This document shows, piece by piece, positions 1 to 4,961 of a stretch of 6,876 bases of DNA. The position numbers and the translations under genes are program-made. The notes beneath the pieces were generated by a model. That model did not search any database, was not told the origin of the DNA, and was given only the letters and a program-made list of their open reading frames with translations. How positions within the stretch are numbered: the first letter of the stretch is position 1; each line of letters opens with the position of its first letter. This stretch comes from Erysipelotrichaceae bacterium (lineage in GTDB: Bacteria > Bacillota_I > Bacilli_A > Erysipelotrichales > Erysipelotrichaceae). The DNA is taken from NCBI GenBank assembly GCA_017419065.1, contig JAFOMB010000137.1, forward strand, positions 1-6,876. Direction: 5' to 3'.

Positions 1-447
1 AACTGTATCCACACCTATGCCGGGATAGAGCTGAGACAGGAATGTTATGAAAAGATGGAGGCACTGAAAAAGAAGTACGGACCGGACTACGAACAGCCGG
101 TGGGCGAACCAATGCTGACGAAGGGATACAACCTTCCCTGTAAGAGAGTCATCCACGTTGTCGGACCGATGGTCACAGGCTTTCTGAATAAGGGACTGGA
201 AGAGGATCTGAGACGCTGCTATGTGAATACCCTGGATCTCTGTAAGGAAAACGGCATCCGTTCCGTGGCCTTCTGCTGCATCTCTACCGGTGTCTTCCGC
301 TTCCCGAATGAAAAAGCTGCGAAGATCGCTGTAGAATGCGTTGAAAAATGGATAGAAGAAAATGAAGACGGGATCGACAGAGTCATCTTCAACGTCTTCT
401 TAGATAAGGACTTAGAGATCTATGAGAGATTATTACGAAAGAGATAA
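1..447 (+). CDS. Zinc-type macrodomain protein (protein ADP-ribose hydrolase), 3' part
   Basis: This is the last 148 residues of a macrodomain protein. The frame is open from the first base, so the true start lies upstream and the ATG at 55 is internal. The first residues read NCIHTYAGIELRQEC, matching the IHxxAGxxLRxxC signature of zinc-containing macrodomains, with H4 a likely zinc ligand. The GYNLP motif (42-46), the IHVVGP strand (51-56) and the ADP-ribose loop STGVFRFP (95-102) follow. Full family members are roughly 260-270 residues, so over a third is missing. Family knowledge: SirTM-linked macrodomains remove ADP-ribose from a lipoylated GcvH-like carrier in the cytoplasm, reversing the modification made by the partner sirtuin. 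The gene overlaps the SirTM gene by 26 bases, so the two are co-transcribed and probably translationally coupled. The hydrolase role is inferred from family and context. Confidence 0.9.
   Translation, partial: NCIHTYAGIELRQECYEKMEALKKKYGPDYEQPVGEPMLTKGYNLPCKRVIHVVGPMVTGFLNKGLEEDLRRCYVNTLDLCKENGIRSVAFCCISTGVFRFPNEKAAKIAVECVEKWIEENEDGIDRVIFNVFLDKDLEIYERLLRKR
406..410 (+). promoter_or_regulatory. Ribosome binding site that fixes the SirTM start
   Basis: AAGGA lies 11 bases before the ATG at 422, inside the end of the macrodomain gene. An in-frame TAG at 413-415 rules out any earlier start. There is no in-frame ATG, GTG or TTG between this ATG and the NAD-binding motif, so 422 is the only usable start. 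The spacing is a little long, which fits coupling to translation of the upstream gene. Confidence 0.6.
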
Positions 448-1408
448 CGGCTATCTCCAGAGCATACAGAAGGGGATCCTAGGGGTCCGCTCCCTTTCCG
501 GAAGAGTATCCAAAGGGAAGAGGACTTTAGAAGATCTTAGGAAAGAGATCATAGAGGCGGACGCCATCCTCATCGGAGCCGGAGCCGGTCTGTCGACAGC
601 CGCGGGTTATACCTACAGCGGGAAACGCTTTGAAAAGTATTTCTTCGACTTTGAAGAGAAGTACGGTTTCCACGACATGTATTCCGGAGGTTTTTATGTG
701 ATGGACCTCGATCCTGAGATATCCTGGGCATTCTGGAGCCGCAGCATCTACATCAACCGCTATCTCAAAACAGAGAATCCGGTCTATGAAGACCTGCTGG
801 AACTGGTGAAAGACAGGGATTATTTCGTCATCACCACCAATGTCGATCACTGCTTCCAGAGAGCCGGTTTCGATAAGAAGAGGCTCTTCTATACCCAGGG
901 AGACTACGGCCTCTTTCAGAAAGAAAGACCGGATGTTCCTGAGACCTACGACAACGAAGAATGGGTCTATGAAGCACTGGAAGCCCAGGGTTTCCTGAAG
1001 AACGAGGAGGGGATCTATGAAATCCCGAAGGAAGGAGATCTGAAGATGGAGATCCCGAAGGAACTCATTCCGAAGGCGCCGGACGGAAGCGATGTCGTCA
1101 TGAATCTGCGTTCGGATGACAGCTTCGTGGAAGATGAAGGATGGAAGAAAGCCTCTGCCGCCTATGCGGACTTCCTAAGAAGACATAAGGGGATGCGTGT
1201 CCTCTATCTGGAACTCGGAGTCGGGATGAACACCCCGGTCATCATCAAGTATCCCTTCTGGCAGATGACCTATGACAATAAGAATGCCGTCTATGCCTGT
1301 ATCAATCTCGGGGAAGCGTACTGTCCAAAAGAGATCGAAGAAAAAAGTGTCTGTCTCGATGAGGATATCGCAGAGACACTGAAGCGGTTGAAGGAAACAG
1401 CCGTCTGA
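422..1408 (+). CDS. Class M sirtuin (SirTM), protein ADP-ribosyltransferase
   Basis: A 328-residue Sir2-fold enzyme. The NAD-binding motif GAGAGLSTAAG is at 52-62, TTNVDH at 138-143 (N140, D142), and TQGDYG at 158-163. GVGMNTP at 266-272 is the counterpart of the GTS motif of sirtuins. The catalytic histidine of deacetylase sirtuins is replaced by glutamine (Q159), the hallmark of SirTMs, which transfer ADP-ribose from NAD+ to protein rather than deacetylate. The four-cysteine zinc knuckle is absent; residues about 165-240 form a charged insert instead. Known family partners are an adjacent macrodomain, seen here, and a lipoylated GcvH-like protein with its lipoate ligase, expected upstream of the window. 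The N-terminus has about 51 residues before the GAG motif, somewhat long from memory of homologues, but no other start exists. The target is inferred. Confidence 0.93.
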   Translation: MRDYYERDNGYLQSIQKGILGVRSLSGRVSKGKRTLEDLRKEIIEADAILIGAGAGLSTAAGYTYSGKRFEKYFFDFEEKYGFHDMYSGGFYVMDLDPEISWAFWSRSIYINRYLKTENPVYEDLLELVKDRDYFVITTNVDHCFQRAGFDKKRLFYTQGDYGLFQKERPDVPETYDNEEWVYEALEAQGFLKNEEGIYEIPKEGDLKMEIPKELIPKAPDGSDVVMNLRSDDSFVEDEGWKKASAAYADFLRRHKGMRVLYLELGVGMNTPVIIKYPFWQMTYDNKNAVYACINLGEAYCPKEIEEKSVCLDEDIAETLKRLKETAV

Positions 1409-1424
1409 AGAAGACGGCTTTTTT
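1399..1424 (+). terminator. Intrinsic terminator of the macrodomain-SirTM operon
   Basis: The 8-bp perfect stem AGCCGTCT / AGACGGCT has a 5-base loop (GAAGA) and is followed at once by a T-run. The hairpin includes the last SirTM codons and its TGA stop. It separates the ADP-ribosylation operon from the TetR promoter, whose -35 box begins only 12 bases later. Confidence 0.92.
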
Positions 1425-1434
1425 GAGTTCCGTT

Positions 1435-1451
1435 ATTGACACCGTGTCAAT
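1435..1451 (+). promoter_or_regulatory. TetR operator, copy 1 (over the -35 box)
   Basis: ATTGACACCGTGTCAAT is a perfect 8-bp inverted repeat around a single central C (1443). It contains the whole -35 hexamer TTGACA (1436-1441). Size, symmetry and position directly upstream of a TetR-family gene fit an operator for that repressor. Binding here would block RNA polymerase. The repressor assignment is inferred from position. Confidence 0.85.
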
Positions 1452-1464
1452 CTGTTTCTATAAT
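1436..1464 (+). promoter_or_regulatory. Consensus sigma-A promoter of the TetR/redox operon
   Basis: The -35 hexamer TTGACA (1436-1441) and the -10 hexamer TATAAT (1459-1464) both match the consensus exactly, with the optimal 17-bp spacer. Transcription should start near 1471. Such a strong promoter suggests the operon is off because it is repressed, and is strongly induced on release. Confidence 0.9.
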
Positions 1465-1471
1465 ACAGTTG

Positions 1472-1486
1472 TTGACACCGTGTCAA
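1472..1486 (+). promoter_or_regulatory. TetR operator, copy 2 (at the transcription start)
   Basis: TTGACACCGTGTCAA repeats the core of copy 1 without a mismatch: a 7-bp inverted repeat around a central C (1479). The two centres are 36 bp apart. This copy lies at the predicted start of transcription, so two dimers would bracket the -10 box. It also contains a TTGACA, but no -10 box lies at proper spacing downstream, so it is read as an operator only. Confidence 0.85.
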
Positions 1487-1501
1487 TAGAGAGGAGTCCT
1501 T

Positions 1502-2122
1502 ATGGTAAAGGGTACACCGGAATTGATCAGTGAGAGACGGGAGACCATCATCAATGCCTGCGAGGAACTCTATCAGACGATGAGTTTCAGGGAGATCTCG
1601 CTCAAGGAGATCGGGAAGAATGTTCCTTTTTCAAGGCCTACCATCTACAACTACTTTGAGACCAAGGAAGAGATCTTCCTGGCTCTGTTTGAAAGAGAAT
1701 ACCGATCCTGGAACAGGGATCTGGAAGCGATCCTGAACGGACAGGAGGAACTGACGTCTGAAGAGCTTGCGGACAGGATCGCAATGTCGCTGACAAAGCG
1801 GAAACAGCTGCTGAAGCTGTTATCCATGAACAACTACGACATGGAGGAAAACAGCCGGGAGGAACGGCTCGTCTGCTTCAAGGAGGCCTATGGACGGTCC
1901 ATGGAGCTGATGAAGGAGCTTCTCAGGAAGTACTGTAAGAAAAAAGATGAGGATATCGAAAGATTCCTCTACATCTTCTATCCCTTCATGTTCGGGATCT
2001 ATCCGTATGCGGAAGTGACAAAGAAACAGAAGAAGGCCATGGAAGAAGCCGGTATCGATTATACATATCAGTCGATCTACGAGATCACCTATAACTGTCT
2101 TATAAGACTGTTGGAAGAATGA
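1502..2122 (+). CDS. TetR/AcrR-family transcriptional repressor
   Basis: 206 residues, the usual length for the family. The N-terminal DNA-binding domain covers about 9-57, with the helix-turn-helix at about 32-52 (ISLKEIGKN, then SRPTIYNYF, then KEEIF), a clear TetR signature. The rest is an all-helical ligand-binding and dimerisation domain. A conserved-looking stretch near 160-185 (FMFGIYPYAEVT) resembles TetR C-terminal domains found in Firmicutes; I cannot name the inducer. The start is supported by GAGGAG at 1491-1496, 5 bases before the ATG. The gene is first in its operon, behind two identical palindromes that overlap its promoter, so it very probably represses itself and the three genes downstream. 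The next gene begins 10 bases after its stop. Confidence 0.93.
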   Translation: MVKGTPELISERRETIINACEELYQTMSFREISLKEIGKNVPFSRPTIYNYFETKEEIFLALFEREYRSWNRDLEAILNGQEELTSEELADRIAMSLTKRKQLLKLLSMNNYDMEENSREERLVCFKEAYGRSMELMKELLRKYCKKKDEDIERFLYIFYPFMFGIYPYAEVTKKQKKAMEEAGIDYTYQSIYEITYNCLIRLLEE

Positions 2123-2132
2123 GGAGGACAAT

Positions 2133-2465
2133 ATGACAAAGAAGATCACACAGACAGCAGGAAGGAATCAGCTGGGAGAATTCGCTCCGATGTTCGCACA
2201 TCTCAATGACGATGTACTGTTTGGAGAAGTGTGGAACGAGGAAGCGATCGATGTCAAGACGAAGTGCATCATCACGGTCGTCTCTTTGATGGCATCCGGG
2301 ATCACGGATTCCTCTTTGACCTATCACCTGCAGAACGCCAAAAACAACGGCGTTACGAAGGAAGAGATCGCCGCCATCATCACCCATGCGACGATGTATG
2401 TGGGCTGGCCGAAGGGCTGGGCCGTCTTCCGTCTCGCCAAAGAAGTCTGGAAAGACGGAGAGTAG
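2133..2465 (+). CDS. Carboxymuconolactone decarboxylase (CMD) family protein
   Basis: A 110-residue protein with the CMD/AhpD fold. It shows the family pattern of helices with W34, H65 in YHLQNAKNNGVTKEEI (64-79), H85, and the YVGWPKGW segment (89-96). The redox CxxC of AhpD-type peroxidases is absent (one cysteine only, C45). It is therefore closer to the gamma-carboxymuconolactone decarboxylase branch, whose small members often sit in stress-responsive operons and mostly lack a proven reaction. AGGAGGA at 2122-2128 lies 4 bases before the ATG and overlaps the end of the TetR gene, a tight operon junction. Position between a repressor and two redox genes suggests a role in handling a reactive or aromatic compound, but the substrate is unknown. 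Confidence 0.88.
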   Translation: MTKKITQTAGRNQLGEFAPMFAHLNDDVLFGEVWNEEAIDVKTKCIITVVSLMASGITDSSLTYHLQNAKNNGVTKEEIAAIITHATMYVGWPKGWAVFRLAKEVWKDGE

Positions 2466-2477
2466 TTAAAAACTGTT

Positions 2478-3095
2478 ATGAAAAGAGTATTGATGGTATT
2501 ACTGAGCCTTTTCGTGTTGCTTGGTTTATGCGCCTGCGAGGGAAAGGAAGAAGAGAAAGAAGAAACAGAAACGGTGAATGATACAGTTACAGAAGTGAAG
2601 AACGAAAATACAGAAACAGAAGAAAAGACCCTGGTCGTCTATTTCTCGGCGACGGGTACGACAAAAGGCGTTGCGGAAAGGATCGCAGATATCACCGGTG
2701 CCGATCTCTATGAGATCAAGGCTGTTCAGGAATATACAGATGAGGATCTCAACTGGAACGACTCCAACAGCCGTACCACTCACGAACAAAACGATCCGTC
2801 CTGCCGTCCGGAGATCGCTTCAGAAGTCTTATCCCTAGAAGGCTATACGACGATCTTTGTCGGCTATCCGATCTGGTGGGGAGAAGAACCGAGGATCCTG
2901 GATACCTTCGTGGAATCCTATGACTTCTCCGGCATCACGATGATCCCGTTCTGCACCTCCGGCGGAAGCGGTATCGGCCGAAGCGGCAAGAATCTGGAAG
3001 AAAACGCCGGAAGCGGGACCTGGCTGGAGGGAAGAAGACTCAAGGCCGATATCTCTGAAAGCGATATACAGAGCTGGATCGATTCTCTGAAATAA
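2478..3095 (+). CDS. Exported flavodoxin-like lipoprotein
   Basis: 205 residues. Residues 1-20 form a lipoprotein signal peptide: K2 R3, a hydrophobic core, then lipobox LCAC with C20 as the lipidated cysteine. A charged E/K/T-rich linker (21-50) tethers the domain to the outer face of the membrane. From 51 it is a flavodoxin: the FMN-phosphate loop SATGTTK (57-63), GYPIWWGEEPRIL (129-141) with the aromatic pair W133/W134 near the flavin, and the TSGGSGIG loop (160-167). It should bind FMN and carry one or two electrons. Flavodoxins are usually cytoplasmic, so the export signal is notable. The start has no good ribosome binding site (GGAGAG is 15 bases away), but the gene begins 12 bases after the CMD stop and may be translated by coupling. 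A later ATG at 2493 would lose K2 and R3, so 2478 is preferred. Confidence 0.92.
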   Translation: MKRVLMVLLSLFVLLGLCACEGKEEEKEETETVNDTVTEVKNENTETEEKTLVVYFSATGTTKGVAERIADITGADLYEIKAVQEYTDEDLNWNDSNSRTTHEQNDPSCRPEIASEVLSLEGYTTIFVGYPIWWGEEPRILDTFVESYDFSGITMIPFCTSGGSGIGRSGKNLEENAGSGTWLEGRRLKADISESDIQSWIDSLK

Positions 3096-3100
3096 GAAAG

Positions 3101-3177
3101 AAAGGACGCTCTCATGACAAGGAAAAACAATGGCTTGAAGATACGAAGGATCATTGATGTTCTCATGAGCGTCCTTT
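3101..3177 (+). promoter_or_regulatory. Long-range inverted repeat covering the ribosome binding site of the membrane gene
   Basis: AAAGGACGCTC (3101-3111) is the exact reverse complement of GAGCGTCCTTT (3167-3177), inside codons 18-22 of the next gene. Paired in mRNA, the 11-bp stem would hide the AAAGGA ribosome binding site (3101-3106) and sit beside the start codon. The loop is 55 bases. An arrangement like this can limit or couple translation. It could be chance; an 11-bp match at this range is uncommon but not extreme in a window this size. Confidence 0.4.
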
Positions 3178-3779
3178 TGATTTTTCTGATGGCCTATCAG
3201 GTCACCGGAGAAGTCCTCCATGAATGGATCGGGATAGGAATGACGCTTCTGGTCATATTCCATCAGATCCTCAACAGAAGGTGGTACGGGGCGCTTTTCA
3301 AAGGAAGATATAATGCCTACCGCGGTGTCCAGACGCTTGTGAATATCCTTCTGATCCTCTCCTTCCTGTTGACAGCGGTATGCGGTATGGCCATGAGTGC
3401 CCATGCGGTGCCGTTCTTATACGGGATCCTGCAGATCTCCTTTGCGAGGAGGATGCATCTGTCGATGTCCTACTGGTCCTTTGTGCTGATGGGAATGCAT
3501 CTGGGACTCCATATCCCGGTGATCTTTGCGGGAAGGAAGTTCTCCCCGAAAGCGAAAACAGGACTCACGGTCCTGTTCGTTCTCTCAGGAGGAATCAGTT
3601 TCTACCTGTTCCTGCAGAGCGGGATGACGGACTATCTTCTTTTCCGTGCCGTCTTTGCGATGCTGGATTATGAGAAACCGGGGATCCTAGTCCTTCTGGA
3701 GAATCTGATGATCCTGGTCTTCTGGGTCCTCCTTGGAACAGGGGCAGCTCTTGTGTTAAGAAAAGAGAAAAAGCGCTGA
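3114..3779 (+). CDS. Six-helix membrane protein, probable di-heme cytochrome b (DUF4405-like)
   Basis: 221 residues with six predicted membrane helices (about 12-31, 37-54, 74-94, 115-137, 150-168, 191-213). Positively charged segments (N-terminus, 55-70, 141-149, 216-221) place both ends and these loops in the cytoplasm. Histidines H36 and H50 in helix 2, and H115 and H129 in helix 4, are each 14 residues apart. That spacing matches stacked b-heme ligand pairs in ferric-reductase and NOX-type cores and supports two hemes across the membrane. The overall sequence resembles DUF4405 proteins, whose function is not established. There is no NAD- or flavin-binding domain, so a quinol or other donor is needed. 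AAAGGA at 3101-3106 lies 7 bases before the ATG, 18 bases after the flavodoxin stop. Heme binding and partnership with the flavodoxin are inferred. Confidence 0.82.
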   Translation: MTRKNNGLKIRRIIDVLMSVLLIFLMAYQVTGEVLHEWIGIGMTLLVIFHQILNRRWYGALFKGRYNAYRGVQTLVNILLILSFLLTAVCGMAMSAHAVPFLYGILQISFARRMHLSMSYWSFVLMGMHLGLHIPVIFAGRKFSPKAKTGLTVLFVLSGGISFYLFLQSGMTDYLLFRAVFAMLDYEKPGILVLLENLMILVFWVLLGTGAALVLRKEKKR

Positions 3780-3790
3780 CGCGCTTTTTT
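3768..3790. terminator. Bidirectional terminator between the redox operon and the M24 peptidase
   Basis: The stem AAAAAGCGC / GCGCTTTTT has the 4-base loop TGAC and six Ts on the plus strand. The A-rich left side gives a T-run on the minus strand, so it can stop both convergent transcripts. It overlaps the TGA of the membrane gene and touches the TAA of the peptidase, leaving almost no spare sequence between them. Confidence 0.85.
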
Positions 3791-4865
3791 ATAAGATGAC
3801 TCTCAGGTTTCTGTCAGCCTTGTTGAGGAATTCTCCGTTTCCTTCCTCGTTGACGATGTTGATGTTTTCCACACGGACACCGAATTCATCCTTGAGATAG
3901 ATACCCGGTTCAATGGAGAAGGCCATGCCTCTCTCCAGTTTTCTCTTATTCAATTGATTGATATACGGTCCTTCATGGACGGAATAGCCTATGCCGTGTC
4001 CGACTCTGGAAGAAAGGGTGTGGGCATACTCTCCCAGTGCCTCTCTGGCTGTCTTGTCGATATCCGGGATCCACACGCCTTCATGTATCAGGAGTTCAGC
4101 CTTTCTCTGGGCGTTGTTGACGAGGTCATAGACTTCCTTCTGCTTATCGGAGACTTCTCCGACGAAGACCGTTCTCGACATGTCGGACATCAGTCCCTTA
4201 TAGTGACAGCCCCAGTCCAGGACGATCGCATCGCCTTTTTCAATGATGCGGGATCTGCCCATGTAGTGCGGATAGGAGGAATTCGGACCGGATCCGACGA
4301 TGCAGTCGCAGTCATAGCCTCCCTGTCCTTCCATGACGGCCACCATCCTGTCAAAGACTTCTCCCTCGCTGATACCCGGCCTGATGATCTTACAGGCTTC
4401 CTCAAAGACGGAATCGGCGATAGAGGCGGAATGTCTTAACAGATCGAGTTCTTCATGGGTCTTGATGATACGGATCTCTTCTAGGAGGTCTTTTCCGTTG
4501 GAGAGAGTGAGCTGACAGTTCTTCGCGATATCGACGCAGTTGAAGGCCTGTGCCGAGGAATTGACAGCGACAGAACACTTCTCGATCCCGTTGTCTTTCA
4601 AGATCTTATAGACCTTCTCCATGCCTTCATTGTCATGGTAGTGGTAGATCGGGAAGCTGTCCTTATAGGCATTCACCAGTTCATCGAAGTAGAGGTCTTC
4701 GCAGAGATAAAACATCTCTCCGTTTCTTTTAATGAAGAGTCCCTGGAATCTCTCGCATAACATCGGTGTAAATCCGGTCAGGAATTCCAGTTCGAAGGAA
4801 GGCTGTATCAGGATGACATCCGTGCTCATTCTTTCCTTCAGTTTTTCGATCATCGCTGTATTCAT
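3789..4865 (-). CDS. M24 family Xaa-Pro peptidase (aminopeptidase P-like)
   Basis: 358 residues, the usual length for short bacterial Xaa-Pro peptidases. The N-terminal half (about 1-130) is the creatinase-like domain; the C-terminal half is the pita-bread metallopeptidase. All five dinuclear-metal ligands are visible: D217 and D228 (DWG then SDMSRTV), H290 in GHGIG, E319 in EPGIY and E333 in RVENI. H200 and H297 match the other conserved active-site histidines. It should release N-terminal residues preceding proline from peptides in the cytoplasm, for peptide turnover. The frame stays open far upstream, to an ATG at 5222, but that part is antisense to glyA. The start at 4865 is chosen because AGAGGG (4872-4877) lies 6 bases before it and an extended -10 promoter just upstream. 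Substrate preference (prolidase versus aminopeptidase P) cannot be told from sequence. Confidence 0.93.
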   Translation of the reverse strand: MNTAMIEKLKERMSTDVILIQPSFELEFLTGFTPMLCERFQGLFIKRNGEMFYLCEDLYFDELVNAYKDSFPIYHYHDNEGMEKVYKILKDNGIEKCSVAVNSSAQAFNCVDIAKNCQLTLSNGKDLLEEIRIIKTHEELDLLRHSASIADSVFEEACKIIRPGISEGEVFDRMVAVMEGQGGYDCDCIVGSGPNSSYPHYMGRSRIIEKGDAIVLDWGCHYKGLMSDMSRTVFVGEVSDKQKEVYDLVNNAQRKAELLIHEGVWIPDIDKTAREALGEYAHTLSSRVGHGIGYSVHEGPYINQLNKRKLERGMAFSIEPGIYLKDEFGVRVENINIVNEEGNGEFLNKADRNLRVIL

Positions 4866-4887
4866 AAGAAACCCTCTTTTCAAGGCG

Positions 4888-4896
4888 ATTATATCA
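4888..4896 (-). promoter_or_regulatory. Extended -10 promoter of the M24 peptidase
   Basis: Read on the minus strand, this is TGATATAAT: a perfect TATAAT with the TGn extension. No good -35 hexamer is seen, as is common for extended -10 promoters. The start of transcription should fall near 4881, giving a leader of about 16 bases that just contains the ribosome binding site. Confidence 0.65.
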
Positions 4897-4908
4897 CCTG
4901 TCTCTGCC

Positions 4909-4938
4909 TTGGAGGAAGGGAAGACTTTGGGATAGAAT
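4909..4938 (+). promoter_or_regulatory. Candidate glyA promoter
   Basis: TAGAAT (4933-4938, one mismatch from the -10 consensus) lies 18 bp after TTGGAG (4909-4914, only the TTG half matches the -35). It is the best candidate found in the 96-base divergent gap. The gap is too short to hold a glycine or folate riboswitch ahead of the gene. Confidence 0.35.
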
Positions 4939-4961
4939 AGAGGAGGAAGAGAGGGCTGTCT

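Noticed and set aside
2231..2581. Plus-strand open frame across the CMD and flavodoxin genes
   Set aside because: It lies out of frame with two well-supported genes. Its sequence is basic and low in complexity, with no recognisable domain and no ribosome binding site.
2835..3404. 189-codon minus-strand open frame
   Set aside because: It is antisense to the flavodoxin and membrane genes, which both have strong family signatures. It looks like a shadow of their codon bias.
3954..4439. 161-codon plus-strand open frame
   Set aside because: It is antisense to the catalytic domain of the M24 peptidase and has no domain or promoter of its own.
4866..4961. A glycine or tetrahydrofolate riboswitch before glyA
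   Set aside because: The whole gap is 96 bases, includes the opposite promoter, and shows no paired stems of the kind these riboswitches need.
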